In this document: positions 33,581 to 43,118 of the stretch, one piece after another
Layout of the letters: every line of letters starts with the position of its first letter
Position numbering within the stretch: position 1 is the stretch's first letter
Source of the DNA: Arthrobacter sp. ZGTC412
Lineage (GTDB): Bacteria > Actinomycetota > Actinomycetes > Actinomycetales > Micrococcaceae
Direction of reading: 5' to 3'
Length of the DNA stretch: 64,000 bases
NCBI RefSeq assembly: GCF_002929215.1
Contig: NZ_PJII01000013.1
Span: 38,751 to 102,750 of the forward strand
Translations under genes and position numbers: made by a program
The notes under the pieces: generated by a model
What the model saw: the letters and a program-made list of their open reading frames with translations, nothing else
Databases searched by the model: none
Told to the model about the DNA's origin: nothing

Positions 33581-34094
33581 CACGGTAACATCGATCACCG
33601 CCACCCGTTTCCGAGGCCGCTGGCGATCTTCCGCCCCACCAGCCCGGGGTGCAGACCAACGACCCTACGACCCGGTCCCGTCCCGATGGACGCACTTCCC
33701 GTCACCGCGGAACACTGGTGAAGGTGCACTCACCCTGCCTGCCGTCCAGAGCTAAAAAACTGTTGACAAGCGTTAGGGAATCTTTAATCTGCTTCTCGTT
33801 CACCATGGAAACTGTGCCCTTCCTCGTCGTCGGGTGCGCAGCTCAGCTGGGCGTCAGTCAGTTCAATATCTGGGACTCGCCAGACTCCTATCAGGACATG
33901 ACGGCCTGCCGGGCTGCACTTCGAAAATGAGCCAGGTCGGCCGACACGTCGTGGGCAGGACAATCACCACGGGGTGATGTCAGAAGAGCCGAGAGTCAGA
34001 CCCGCCTCACCAGAGGATCCTGCGTCCAGCAAGCCGAGGCCGCCACGCCCATCAAGGAGCCAGACCAACCGGTCCACAACTCCATAGTGAAGAG

Positions 34095-34187
34095 CCCGAA
34101 AACCGGAACCACCCCGGCCCCTCCCAAGGCCACCGTAACCGACGACCACCCCCACCTTAACAGGGGGGTACTTAAGAGATACAAGCC
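34095..34187 (-). repeat. Right inverted repeat
   Basis: Inverted copy of 31817-31908, ending in GAGATACAAGCC at 34187. Between 33581 and here (~515 bases) there is no gene; this is the right noncoding part of the element, with a short AT-richer stretch near 33755-33810. Confidence 0.8.
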
Positions 34188-34283
34188 ATCAAACTCGTCA
34201 AACGCACCGCGCGCGCCTATCGCACCGCGGACAACTACAAATCACTTATTCTCATGAGAAGTGCCGTCCGGACGGCGGCATGA
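34188..34283 (+). pseudogene. ISL3-type transposase C-terminal tail
   Basis: The 31 residues IKLVKRTARAYRTADNYKSL, ILMRSAVRTAA and a TGA match the usual end of actinobacterial ISL3-family transposases. The rest of the gene is absent: the reading starts exactly at the right inverted repeat, so the flanking element entered or recombined here. From 34284 to 34397 no gene is visible. Confidence 0.65.
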
Positions 34284-34397
34284 CACTCATCCTGGACTCC
34301 CATTCCCCCATGAACTCAGCTCAGAGCTTCATTTCCCATGAAACGTGACGGGCCCGTTAGGATCCACTTCGCAGGTTCTAGCTCGGTCGATGGAACG

Positions 34398-35801
34398 CTA
34401 GTCACTGGAACTTGGCCGCCGATGCTTCTGCGCCAAGTGCACGAAATTGGGATTCGCTGCGCTCCGCAGCAAGTCAGGAGCAGGAGCGGGTCCATTGTTC
34501 AATGCACCGCGGTTCGTTGCAGCTCCTCCACCGATACTCGCTAGAGCGACCACAAGCGCCATCGAACCCGTCAGGCCCCAAAATGAGCCGGACACCATTA
34601 TGGCTGCAAGAAAACAAATGACAGAACGAGGAGCGAGCCGTTCGTGCGGCACAGTGTCGAAGAACGTCCCGCTGAAACCCCAGGTAACCAGCAACAGAAA
34701 GAACAGCACCAACCCGGGAACGCCGATTTGGAGAGCGACGAAAAGATACCCATTGTCCGCAGCAATACCTCCCAAGGGATAGTCAGCGAGAGGCCCGCTC
34801 GGCACAAACTTTGCAGCCACCGGTCCCGAAGCACCCAGCCCATAACCTAACGGTTGCTCGGCGATTAGCTTCAGGGCAACCGGAAGTGTCGTATCCTGAC
34901 GCACGTTGAATGAGTAGTCCGAAGACAGCCCAAAAAGGGACTGAAAGCGCGCCAGCGCCAAGTCGACACGCTCAGGCGCGAGAACTGCCAAAGCCACAAT
35001 CGAGAGCATCGACGCGCCCGCTACTGCCCCGAACCTACGAGTGGCCGCGGCTCGTCGGCCTCTTAGCGAACCAGAATTAATGGAAAAGACCAGTATTGCC
35101 ATCGCCACAAGTGCACCGATAAGCGCGCTGCGCTGAAGGACCACCAGGGTAACGACTGCCGAAGTAAGGCAGAGAAACCAGATAAGCGGCCCTGCAAGGC
35201 GAAATCCACGGCTGACCATCGTGGCGCAACTCCACACGAAGGCGCTCCCGGCGAGCATAGACAATTCTTGGCCAGTGGCTTGGAAGCCAAGCAAACGTGT
35301 CTGCGATTCCACCTGATAGCTGGCACCCGCTTCCATAAGGCCTTGCAACTCCACAGCGCTCAGACCCACGACTGCCTGAAAAAGAGCCAACAGCATATTC
35401 GCCAACAGCACAAATAAAAGAACCCTTCTTATGAAGTTCCTGCTCCATTCTGAAAGGTCCATGGTCTGCATGGTCATCGCAATCACGAGTCCCCACAACA
35501 TGGCCCTTAGCCCGTACACTGCCTGCTCTGGCATGGCAGCGATGGAAGGGACGGATGCGACCGCCACCCACCCGATAAAAAGCCACGCCACTCCCCAAGC
35601 TAATGTCTTTGTTCCTCCCTTCCGTCGACGACTGAAGATCACAACTGCAAGGATTACCGCCACGCAGACATCGGGCAACAAGCTCATGGGCGTCTTGAGA
35701 GCCGCAACGTAGCGGGACACCCCCGGCCCGGCGCCGCATACAATGATGAGCGTCGCTGACGCAGCTGCAAAAAAGAACTGGGGCAACTTAGCCGTTCGCA
35801 T
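34398..35801 (-). CDS. wzy: O-antigen polymerase/ligase-like membrane protein (Wzy)
   Basis: 467 residues from ATG 35801, which overlaps the flippase stop (ATGA). About ten to twelve hydrophobic helices and one larger external loop around residues 290-360 (LSSDYSFNVRQDTTLPVALK, GYGLGASGPVAAKFVPSG), the layout of O-antigen polymerase/ligase (PF04932-like) proteins, which carry the catalytic Arg/His there. It should join lipid-linked repeat units outside the membrane. Last gene of the leftward cluster. The C-terminal tail is short and basic. Sequence conservation in this family is low, so Wzy versus ligase is not settled. Confidence 0.75.
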   Translation of the reverse strand: MRTAKLPQFFFAAASATLIIVCGAGPGVSRYVAALKTPMSLLPDVCVAVILAVVIFSRRRKGGTKTLAWGVAWLFIGWVAVASVPSIAAMPEQAVYGLRAMLWGLVIAMTMQTMDLSEWSRNFIRRVLLFVLLANMLLALFQAVVGLSAVELQGLMEAGASYQVESQTRLLGFQATGQELSMLAGSAFVWSCATMVSRGFRLAGPLIWFLCLTSAVVTLVVLQRSALIGALVAMAILVFSINSGSLRGRRAAATRRFGAVAGASMLSIVALAVLAPERVDLALARFQSLFGLSSDYSFNVRQDTTLPVALKLIAEQPLGYGLGASGPVAAKFVPSGPLADYPLGGIAADNGYLFVALQIGVPGLVLFFLLLVTWGFSGTFFDTVPHERLAPRSVICFLAAIMVSGSFWGLTGSMALVVALASIGGGAATNRGALNNGPAPAPDLLRSAANPNFVHLAQKHRRPSSSD

Positions 35802-36991
35802 CACAAATGACGACCCTTCGCACGCTGTGACGCAAGGAATATGATCACAAAGCACCCTACTGCCACGGCAATTGACCACGTCCCCAAGGCCACGGGCACC
35901 TGGCCCGATGCAAACATAAAGAGCGCCAATGCCGCAACCAATAGGACTCCAAATTGGATGCCGATGACGTGGCTAAGGGAGCGGCGTGCGGTCAAGACGT
36001 TGACCGCAGAAGCAGCAACCGCCTGCAACGCAACACCAAGGGAAAGGAGACCGACATACAGGGGCAGCGCACTGTACGCCTCGTCGAGCCAAATCCTAGC
36101 GACAAACGAAAGAAGGATGACAATCACCGTTCCAGGAAGTAGAGCCTTGATCGAAGACACTAGCTGTCGATTTGTGAGGCGCGGACGGCTAGTTGTACTA
36201 GCCTCCTTGAATGAGATTGCGGAGCGCATCTGCGGCAAGCTGGCCTGCAGCTCGGCTAAGCTCAACGCTATCGAGATTACCGCCGTCAACTGAGGCGGCA
36301 GCCAAATACCCGACGCAATGACCGGCGTGCGGGCAAGAACTAGAGACTCCGCCTGACACAAAAAGAACGCACTGGAATTTCTGTAGATGTCAATCATCCG
36401 CACATTTACGCGTTCAGTGTGCCGCTTTTTAAAGCTCAGAAGCGGAGCCATGCAGACCAACTGAGTTGAAACATAGATTACCGCCACTATTTCGGCGGAA
36501 ACAGAATCGAACAAGAAGAACCCGAACGATACCACCAGGGTCACGAGAGGCGCAGCACCGCGGAGAGCTGTACTAAGAAGAAAATTCCCCTCGCCATACT
36601 GCCGCCAGCTCAGATTGTTGAACACCGAGCCAATGAAGATGCCCAGAGCAGCAAGGCATGCCAGCTCATCCGACATTCCCCTGAACGGCCTAACAATAAG
36701 CAAACCAACTAGGAAGAGTGCTGCGAAACCGAGCTGAACCACGATGTGCTTCCGCAACACAGTCCCAGCGCGTACGCCATCGCCCTGAGCAGCTGCCTGC
36801 AAAATTTCCGACTGTACACCAAAACAAGCTATGTAACTTCCGACGCTTAGAACCGCAAGAAAGATAGCCACCAGTCCGCGTTCATCAGGGACCAGAAATA
36901 GGGCACTGAAAAAGGTTAGTGCCGCGCTACCGCCCAAGCTAAAGAGCTGCGCGAAGTAAGGACTTGTGGAAATCCCCCATAATCGTTTCAT
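35801..36991 (-). CDS. wzx: Lipid-linked oligosaccharide flippase (Wzx-like)
   Basis: 396 residues with about eleven to twelve predicted helices in the regular spacing of the polysaccharide transporter (MATE/MOP) family: YFAQLFSLGGSAALTFFSAL, FLVPDERGLVAIFLAVLSVG, and so on to VALGTWSIAVAVGCFVIIFL. No soluble domain. It should turn undecaprenyl-linked repeat units to the outer face. Three bases after the acyltransferase stop and overlapping the polymerase start. AT-richer than the window average. Confidence 0.78.
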   Translation of the reverse strand: MKRLWGISTSPYFAQLFSLGGSAALTFFSALFLVPDERGLVAIFLAVLSVGSYIACFGVQSEILQAAAQGDGVRAGTVLRKHIVVQLGFAALFLVGLLIVRPFRGMSDELACLAALGIFIGSVFNNLSWRQYGEGNFLLSTALRGAAPLVTLVVSFGFFLFDSVSAEIVAVIYVSTQLVCMAPLLSFKKRHTERVNVRMIDIYRNSSAFFLCQAESLVLARTPVIASGIWLPPQLTAVISIALSLAELQASLPQMRSAISFKEASTTSRPRLTNRQLVSSIKALLPGTVIVILLSFVARIWLDEAYSALPLYVGLLSLGVALQAVAASAVNVLTARRSLSHVIGIQFGVLLVAALALFMFASGQVPVALGTWSIAVAVGCFVIIFLASQRAKGRHL

Positions 36992-36994
36992 CTA

Positions 36995-37507
36995 TTAGCG
37001 ACTTCGAATAAAACGTGCCGGCACTCCCGCGTAAACGCCACTATCAGCCAAGTCCTTCGTAACCACAGCAGCAGAACCTACAATAACATTACTACCTATT
37101 TTCGTCCCTGGCTGAATGACGCAACGGGTGCCGACCCAAGTGTTCGCACCAACTATCACCTCTCCAAAAAACATTCCTTGACCGTGGACGGGCGAGTCCA
37201 GCTCCTCAGAGACGTGGGTAGAAGTCAGGATGATGGACTCAAAGCCAATCAGCGCACCTCGCTCTAAAGTAAGGCCGCCTCTGGCATCCAAGACGGTGTC
37301 CCTCGCGATAGATACTTGATCCTGTATTTTCAGACGCGAGGGTCCCACGACCCTAACTCCCTGTGCCAGTACGACATCAAGCCCAATTTCAGCTCCAGCC
37401 ACTCGGAGCAGACTAATGCGCAGCAGTTGCGAACCTCGACCAGGCAGATGTCTAAGGAGGCGTTCGTCCACGAGATTCAAGAGTCGGCGCGACGTCTTTC
37501 TAAGCAT
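36995..37507 (-). CDS. Left-handed beta-helix (hexapeptide) acyltransferase
   Basis: 170 residues. Two helices (RRLLNLVDERLLRHLPGRG) precede about six hexapeptide coils: VVLAQGVRVVGPSRLKIQDQ, GALIGFESIILTSTHV, GANTWVGTRCVIQPG, TKIGSNVIVGSAAVVTKDL. The ending DSGVYAGVPARFIRSR is typical of WcaF/NodL-like O-acetyltransferases. It presumably O-acetylates a sugar of the repeat unit. Overlaps the end of the preceding glycosyltransferase by eight bases. Confidence 0.82.
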   Translation of the reverse strand: MLRKTSRRLLNLVDERLLRHLPGRGSQLLRISLLRVAGAEIGLDVVLAQGVRVVGPSRLKIQDQVSIARDTVLDARGGLTLERGALIGFESIILTSTHVSEELDSPVHGQGMFFGEVIVGANTWVGTRCVIQPGTKIGSNVIVGSAAVVTKDLADSGVYAGVPARFIRSR

Positions 37508-38684
37508 TGTTCGCTTCCTGGATAACGAGGCTGGCTAGGAATTGAGAATTCTTCCGATTATCGAACTTAGACACAGCCCATTCCGCTTGAAGTTGTCGAA
37601 TCTCTTGTCGAAGATTCTCATCCTGCAGTTTGCGCAGACGTGCTCTCCAAACAGCAACATTTTCGCGATCGATCTTGGGCACCACCAGAAGATTGCGATT
37701 CTCGGGATGAATCGCCTCTATGCAGCCGCCCACGTCACAAACCAGGGGCACGATTCCCATATGGCTGGCCTCAACTAGAACCATGGGGAGCCCTTCGGAT
37801 TTCGAGGTCATGACCAGCACATCCAGCCCGGAATAGATCTCCTCTTGGGGTCTAAATCCAAGTAATTCAACGTCTTGCGAAATCTCTTCAACTTGCGGTC
37901 TGAGCGGCCCGTCTCCGTAGATCTTGGCAGTGACCCCCTCGAAGCCGTCCATGATTGAACAGAAAAGGGCCGGATCCTTCTCCGGTGAGAGTCGACCCAC
38001 AAACCCCACTCTCAGTTGAGATCCCGAGGTGAATTCAATCTTGCTGAAGAGTTCTTGATGATTACTCAAAGACGGATATACCGTATCAATCTTTTTATTG
38101 CCAACTTCTGGAGATATGATCTTTCCAATATAGTCACTAACTGCCACTATCCGGTCGGCTCTGCGCGCCGCTCGTAGCCATAACTTTTTCCAGATATGAC
38201 GCTTCAAGCCGTTGGTCTGATCCGCCACGGGATACGGTTGACCGAGTACGTATATCGTCCAGTTAACCCTGACAAACCGACGAACGAATAAGCCGAAAAT
38301 AATGTCGGACTGCGAAATGGAAGTAACCACATTTGCGGAACCCTCGCGTTTTATCAATCGCGTCAGGTCCGTAAGAGCCCATATCAGTGACACACGATTC
38401 AATTTGATCTGCGGATTTGGGAATGAATCTTCTTCATCATGCCCGCGAAGAAGGCCAACACGAGGAACGAACTCCGAAATGGATTCTCTATAATTCTCCC
38501 ACAGTTGATAAGCTCCGGCACCTTTGGTCGACGGCGATGACCAAACCAATAGAGAGGGAAGAGGGGCAGTGCTGTCGCTTTGTCTTGTCAAATCTTCACA
38601 ATTCCCATTTGATTCACTAACCGAATAGCCAGAACAACGAACTGCAGCCAATATCCGGTGCAGACTCTTGAACAAGAACTTCAT
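37500..38684 (-). CDS. GT4 glycosyltransferase A
   Basis: 394 residues, GT-B fold. The C-terminal half is clear: LRVGFVGRLSPEKDPALFCS, IYGDGPLRPQVEEIS, VLVMTSKSEGLPMVLVEASH, the EX7E-type motif. The N-terminal half shows SPSTKGAGAYQLWENYRESI. It transfers a sugar from a nucleotide donor to the lipid-linked growing unit on the cytosolic face. Clearly AT-richer than the genes outside the cluster, which suggests transfer. Overlaps its neighbours at both ends (ATGA with the upstream GT). Confidence 0.82.
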   Translation of the reverse strand: MKFLFKSLHRILAAVRCSGYSVSESNGNCEDLTRQSDSTAPLPSLLVWSSPSTKGAGAYQLWENYRESISEFVPRVGLLRGHDEEDSFPNPQIKLNRVSLIWALTDLTRLIKREGSANVVTSISQSDIIFGLFVRRFVRVNWTIYVLGQPYPVADQTNGLKRHIWKKLWLRAARRADRIVAVSDYIGKIISPEVGNKKIDTVYPSLSNHQELFSKIEFTSGSQLRVGFVGRLSPEKDPALFCSIMDGFEGVTAKIYGDGPLRPQVEEISQDVELLGFRPQEEIYSGLDVLVMTSKSEGLPMVLVEASHMGIVPLVCDVGGCIEAIHPENRNLLVVPKIDRENVAVWRARLRKLQDENLRQEIRQLQAEWAVSKFDNRKNSQFLASLVIQEANNA

Positions 38685-39853
38685 CGAAGCATCTCCGCAA
38701 ATATCACACCATGCGCTGTGGATATTTCGGAATCGGACATTAGCCCAGGTGTCGCCACTGCCGCCTGCTGCAGCCTGCGCAGAAGTCCTCTGTCAGAAGC
38801 CAACATTTGAAGGGCTCCGGCCAAAGAATGTTGATTACGGGGTTCAAACAACAGCCCGTTCTCGGAATTCCTGACCCATTCAGCGGGGCCGCCCTCGTTG
38901 GAGGCAATGACTGCTCTGCCAGCGGCTAGATACTGTAAGACATTCTGCCCCAAGGGTTCGGGCCGCGTAGATGCCTGCACACAAACATCCCAACGAGGGA
39001 TTAGAGCGGAGATCTCATCGACATGGCCTAAAAAGTGCACACGCTCTTGGAGACCCAAAGAGATGACCTCACTTTTAAGTGCCGCAAGGTAGTCTTCATG
39101 CCCGAACAAACATCCACCGGCAAAGAACAGCTGTTCATTGCCTTTGGGAAAAGCCAATGCGAATGCTTGGATTAGCAAAGACTGCCCCTTCCAAGGATCA
39201 ATGCGCGCAACCATTCCAATCCGTAGCGGATTCACCTCCGAAACCTCCGGAGATATATCAACCCTAACTTTTCCTATGGAACTAGGAATAACTGTACTTC
39301 GAATTTGTCGACGTCCAAGCGCGTGTGTAGCGGTGGCGAGAGTAGATTTTGAGTTTCCAATTAGTCCATCGGCGCGCCTTAGAGCAACATGTCTAAATGC
39401 CAACAGTCCAACTCTTCCGAGGCTTTCTTTAGAAACATGGTCCCTTAGATGGAGCACCAGCTTCTTATTTGATCCCAAGCAGGCAATCGCCCCGTAAAGG
39501 CTTGATCTGGAGGTGTTCGCATGGATTACGTCAGCGCTTTTAAACGCCTGTGATCGTCGAACTGCCAAGGCTTGGCCAAGAATTTGCCCCGAAAAATCTA
39601 ACAGGCCTCGCAATGCGGTCTTCGCTGAAACTCCCGGACGCTGAGTCGGGCCGAGCTTTTCCATTGCGATGTCATCGTGAAGACCATTGAATACACCAAC
39701 GCTGTCCCCCGGTTGCTGAGGTAGAAGGACTATTGGGTCCCAACCGTCTGCCTCATTCACGAGTCGAACCAGGGCTAGCTCGGCACCCCCAGCTTCCACG
39801 CTATGGTCCAGGTGCAAAACTTTAGGCAGACTGCGTACTTCCGCCCTAGCCAT
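38681..39853 (-). CDS. GT4 glycosyltransferase B
   Basis: 390 residues from ATG 39853, two bases after the stop of the small ORF; ATG 39868 in frame is an alternative. GT-B protein: VLHLDHSVEAGGAELALVRL, DVIHANTSRSSLYGAI, LRIGMVARIDPWKGQSLLIQ, LFFAGGCLFGHEDY, DVCVQASTRPEPLGQNVLQY with the EX7E-like Glu pair. Retaining GT4 of the EPS cluster. Its sugar cannot be assigned. Confidence 0.82.
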   Translation of the reverse strand: MARAEVRSLPKVLHLDHSVEAGGAELALVRLVNEADGWDPIVLLPQQPGDSVGVFNGLHDDIAMEKLGPTQRPGVSAKTALRGLLDFSGQILGQALAVRRSQAFKSADVIHANTSRSSLYGAIACLGSNKKLVLHLRDHVSKESLGRVGLLAFRHVALRRADGLIGNSKSTLATATHALGRRQIRSTVIPSSIGKVRVDISPEVSEVNPLRIGMVARIDPWKGQSLLIQAFALAFPKGNEQLFFAGGCLFGHEDYLAALKSEVISLGLQERVHFLGHVDEISALIPRWDVCVQASTRPEPLGQNVLQYLAAGRAVIASNEGGPAEWVRNSENGLLFEPRNQHSLAGALQMLASDRGLLRRLQQAAVATPGLMSDSEISTAHGVIFAEMLR

Positions 39854-39855
39854 AC

Positions 39856-40041
39856 TCAGTTCATCCATTCGTAAACTCGCTGTCCGAAAATAGATTCATC
39901 AGACTCGCCAGCGCTCTTCACGACATCAGTCCAATTAAGATTCGCTGCCGTTGATACGGCTTCTTTAGGGGCCTCTGACCCAGGGTTATCTCTCCGCCCA
40001 TCCGGGATGACCGGAGCGCTCGCATCATTCGTTGTTGCCAT
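39856..40041 (-). CDS. 61-residue hypothetical protein between two glycosyltransferases
   Basis: ATG 40041 lies 16 bases inside the end of the upstream GT; TGA at 39856 is two bases from the next GT start. MATTNDASAPVIPDGRRDNP is polar, the end FGQRVYEWMN has a short amphipathic stretch. No transmembrane segment and no family recognised. Coupling on both sides argues it is translated; it could also be the degenerate start of a glycosyltransferase. Confidence 0.45.
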   Translation of the reverse strand: MATTNDASAPVIPDGRRDNPGSEAPKEAVSTAANLNWTDVVKSAGESDESIFGQRVYEWMN

Positions 40042-41140
40042 GCTGGCCCTTAACCCACTGCTTTATAGCAGTATGAAAAACTGATTTATCAAATTCCCAA
40101 GCGCGCAGTCGACAGTTCTCCGGATCGATGGCCTCGGCAGCAAAAATAGCTTCTCGCATGACTTCGTCATCGAAGGAGTCAACTAGAATTCCCGTGACTC
40201 CATCGACGACGGTTTCCGCTGCACCACCGATTGTCGAGGCAATTACTGGAGTCCCCGTTGCCATGGCTTCCACTGGCATGATGCCAAAGTCTTCAACAGG
40301 CGGAAAAATGTAGACTTTACACCTTCGGTAGAGTTCCCTCAACAAAATGTGTGATGGGCTTGGAACGAAAGTTACTAACCCTGGGTATTCCAGGCTCAGC
40401 CGTTCAAGTTCACCACGAAGCGGACCGCTTCCAGCGAGCACAACTTTGATGCCTGCAGCTGCTCCCGCACGGATGACGACGTCTAGGCGCTTATATGGAA
40501 TGAAGCGCGACGCACCGAGAACGAATGACTCGGGTAGACCGTCAAGTATCGCTTGCTCTACGTCGGTGAATGACGCTACCTCAGACGAGTCGAAGGCTTC
40601 GACGTCGACAGGCGGGTAGATGACTTGACTCTCGCGCTGCCATGTGTGCTCGATACGTTGCCGAACAAACTCGCTGATCGAGGCGATTTCATCAGCTTCG
40701 GAGGCTCGATTTCTATCCAGCTTCCGTAAGGGCTTGGAAGCAAGCCGCGCGGCCATGGACTGCCCACGTTGGTCTATTTCGGGAGTCCATATGTAACGAG
40801 CGCTTGTATATGCATAAACAAACTTTTTTGCCCCACGCGCGGCGCCGCTGAAACGAGCGTGATGGGCGAACAGATGCGAACTGCAAAGAATCCACTCCGC
40901 ATCGCTATCTCCCAGATGCCGCCATGTCTCCGGCATAAATGGCAGCGCTAAGCTTTTCTTATGCCTCAGTGGCGTCGAGGCCAACCATGTTTCAGACACT
41001 CGCCCCTGCAGGAAGCGCTCAGGGGCATCATTCCAGAGGCAGGTTATGGGCGCATCCGGGAAAATCCCGGCCAATTCTTGGACGACTTTCTCTGCGCCGC
41101 CGTGCGGTTCCAGCCATTCGTGGACTATCACGCCGCTCAT
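40025..41140 (-). CDS. GT4 glycosyltransferase C (WbaZ/mannosyltransferase-like)
   Basis: 371 residues. The N-terminus VIVHEWLEPHGGAEKVVQEL and the segments YAYTSARYIWTPEID, QVIYPPVDVEAF, VLGASRFIPYKRLDVVIRAG, LAGSGPLRGELERL, FPPVEDFGIMPVEAMATGTP (EX7E with the EDFG signature) match the WbaZ-type GT4 group that often adds mannose or a related deoxysugar. It starts one base from the stop of the reductase at 41141. Next to gmd/rmd it may transfer the GDP-deoxysugar. Confidence 0.83.
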   Translation of the reverse strand: MSGVIVHEWLEPHGGAEKVVQELAGIFPDAPITCLWNDAPERFLQGRVSETWLASTPLRHKKSLALPFMPETWRHLGDSDAEWILCSSHLFAHHARFSGAARGAKKFVYAYTSARYIWTPEIDQRGQSMAARLASKPLRKLDRNRASEADEIASISEFVRQRIEHTWQRESQVIYPPVDVEAFDSSEVASFTDVEQAILDGLPESFVLGASRFIPYKRLDVVIRAGAAAGIKVVLAGSGPLRGELERLSLEYPGLVTFVPSPSHILLRELYRRCKVYIFPPVEDFGIMPVEAMATGTPVIASTIGGAAETVVDGVTGILVDSFDDEVMREAIFAAEAIDPENCRLRAWEFDKSVFHTAIKQWVKGQHGNNE

Positions 41141-42133
41141 CTATCGCCCCGTCTCTCTCTCAACCGGAGCCATTCGGGAACGTTCCCGGCTCATGTCATA
41201 CTCCACCATGCGTTTGACGATATCGTCGAAGCTAACTGTGGGATGCCATCCCAACTCTCGTTGTGCCTTAGTGGCATCACCTCGCATCTCGACCGGATCC
41301 GCAGGACGGGCAAATCGCTCATCAAACTCAACGAGATTCTCCCACCTCTCGACCCCCGCGGCTTCAAACGCAAGGCGTACAAAGTCACCGACTGTGTGGG
41401 ACTTCCCCGTAGCGATTACGAAATCATCGGCCCGCGAATGAAGCGCCATTTTTATCATGGCATCCACGTAGTCGGGAGCCCATCCCCAGTCCCTCCGCAC
41501 TTCGGTGTTGCCCAAACGAAGCCGTTCGTCGAAACCGAGCGCTATACGGGCCACTTGCGAGGTAATTTTTCGGGTCACGAATGCAGGGGAGCGCAAGGGA
41601 GACTCGTGGTTGTACAGGATGGCCGATGACGCAAACATCCCCCTCTCGCGGTATACGCCCACCAGTTGGTGAGCGAACGCTTTCGAGGCACCGTAAGGCG
41701 AAACGGGCTGAATTCGGGAAGCCTCATGTTGAGGAACGTCAGTGGCGTGACCGAAAATTTCAGCACTAGAAGCTTGTATGAACTTGATGCCCTTGTCCGT
41801 GCGAGTGCTTCGCTGCCAGGCTGCCTCGAGCAACGACGACGCTCCCACGCCATTGATCGCAATCGTGGCTGCAGGTTCTTCCCACGACCTGGCTACAGAA
41901 CTGATGCCGGCTAGATTGAATATCACATCAGGCTGTACTTCATCAAGTAGGGGCGGAACATTTCCGGGGACGGACAGGTCAACTGTGTGCAGCAGAGGGA
42001 CCACCCTCTCTGAATCCGCCCTCATGGGCCTTGGAGAAATGGTGGCGTGAACAGTCCAATTGTCTTGGAGCAGACGCTCAGCGAGATATTGCCCGTCTTG
42101 ACCCGCGAAACCTGTAACGAGTGCTATAGGCAT
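41141..42133 (-). CDS. rmd: NAD-dependent epimerase/dehydratase, GDP-4-keto-6-deoxymannose reductase-like
   Basis: 330 residues from ATG 42133, one base after the gmd stop. MPIALVTGFAGQDGQYLAER, a SSAEIFGHATDVPQHEAS block and catalytic YGASKAFAHQLV (YxxxK) place it in the extended SDR family close to Gmd and Rmd. It is paralogous to gmd next door (same FVTRKITSQVARIALG block), so it may be a reductase making GDP-D-rhamnose or a second dehydratase. The exact reaction is inferred from the pairing. Confidence 0.7.
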   Translation of the reverse strand: MPIALVTGFAGQDGQYLAERLLQDNWTVHATISPRPMRADSERVVPLLHTVDLSVPGNVPPLLDEVQPDVIFNLAGISSVARSWEEPAATIAINGVGASSLLEAAWQRSTRTDKGIKFIQASSAEIFGHATDVPQHEASRIQPVSPYGASKAFAHQLVGVYRERGMFASSAILYNHESPLRSPAFVTRKITSQVARIALGFDERLRLGNTEVRRDWGWAPDYVDAMIKMALHSRADDFVIATGKSHTVGDFVRLAFEAAGVERWENLVEFDERFARPADPVEMRGDATKAQRELGWHPTVSFDDIVKRMVEYDMSRERSRMAPVERETGR

Positions 42134-42134
42134 A

Positions 42135-43118
42135 TCAGCGGCCAGGCGTCGATTGCTCGCGAAGGTCATTTTCGACCATCATCTGGACAAGTTCCTGAAA
42201 GTTAACCTTGGGTTTCCATCCGAGGACTGCCCCCGCCTTAGCTGGATCTCCAATGAGGAGATCTACCTCTGCCGGTCGCATAAAGCGAGGATCCTGCCTG
42301 ACATATGGAGTCCAATCACCAATATCAACAGCAGCAAATGCTTCGTCCAGTAGATCTCGGATCGAGTGTGTTTCACCAGTAGCAATAACGTAATCATCAG
42401 CTACGGGCTGCTGCAGCATTCTCCACATTGCATCGACATAGTCACCGGCAAATCCCCAGTCGCGTTTGGCGTCCAAGTTGCCCAGAACGATTTCCTGCTG
42501 CAGCCCCAGCTTGATCCGGGCCACGGCCTGGGTGACTTTTCGAGTTACAAATTCGGGTCCTCGGCGCGGCGACTCGTGATTGAACAAAATCCCACTGGAA
42601 GCGTGCATTCCGTAAGACTCACGGTAGTTAATTGTCATGTAGTGGCCAAAGACCTTTGCCACTCCGTAAGGCGAACGAGGCCAGAGAAGCGTTGTCTCAC
42701 TCTGAGGCACATCTTGTACTTTCCCAAACATCTCGGAAGACGACGCCTGATAAAACCTTACTTTCTCAATTGACTCACCCGCATATTGCCGCGTCGCTTC
42801 CAGCATGTTGAGAACGCCCTTGCCCGTGATGTCAGATGTCAATGACGCGTTTTCCCAGGAGTACGCAACGTACGAAATAGCACCAAGGTTGTAGATTTCG
42901 TCAGGCTGAGCGGTTTTTAGAACACGAGTGAGCCCAGCGACGTCGGAAAGGTCTCCGGTCAGAATATTGACCTCAGGCGCAACGGTCTTGACCAAATCGA
43001 GCTTAGGGTTGTTTTGCCCACGGATGAGGCCAAATACCTCGTAGCCCTTTGAGATCAGAAGCTCCGACAGATAGAGACCGTCTTGTCCTGTAACGCCAGT
43101 GATGAGTGCCCTAGGCAT
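42135..43118 (-). CDS. gmd: GDP-mannose 4,6-dehydratase
   Basis: 327 residues. Motifs: [60 protein letters not shown] (YxxxK), [36 protein letters not shown]; all are hallmark Gmd segments. It converts GDP-D-mannose to GDP-4-keto-6-deoxy-D-mannose, entry to D-rhamnose, L-fucose and perosamine. First gene of the leftward polysaccharide cluster, divergent from the initiating transferase at 43500. Confidence 0.9.
   Translation of the reverse strand: MPRALITGVTGQDGLYLSELLISKGYEVFGLIRGQNNPKLDLVKTVAPEVNILTGDLSDVAGLTRVLKTAQPDEIYNLGAISYVAYSWENASLTSDITGKGVLNMLEATRQYAGESIEKVRFYQASSSEMFGKVQDVPQSETTLLWPRSPYGVAKVFGHYMTINYRESYGMHASSGILFNHESPRRGPEFVTRKVTQAVARIKLGLQQEIVLGNLDAKRDWGFAGDYVDAMWRMLQQPVADDYVIATGETHSIRDLLDEAFAAVDIGDWTPYVRQDPRFMRPAEVDLLIGDPAKAGAVLGWKPKVNFQELVQMMVENDLREQSTPGR

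Larger units (their letters stand above)
31817..34187 (+). mobile_element. IS110-containing element bounded by ~90-bp inverted repeats
   Basis: GGCTTGTATCTCTTAAGTAC at 31817 is repeated inverted and ends at 34187. The imperfect match continues inward for about 90 bases on each side (to ~31908 and from ~34095), differing by small indels and substitutions. Between them is one frameshifted IS110-type transposase with ~320 bases before and ~515 bases after it. No flanking target duplication is seen: the left flank is IS701 sequence and the right flank is the tail of an ISL3-type transposase. Confidence 0.7.
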
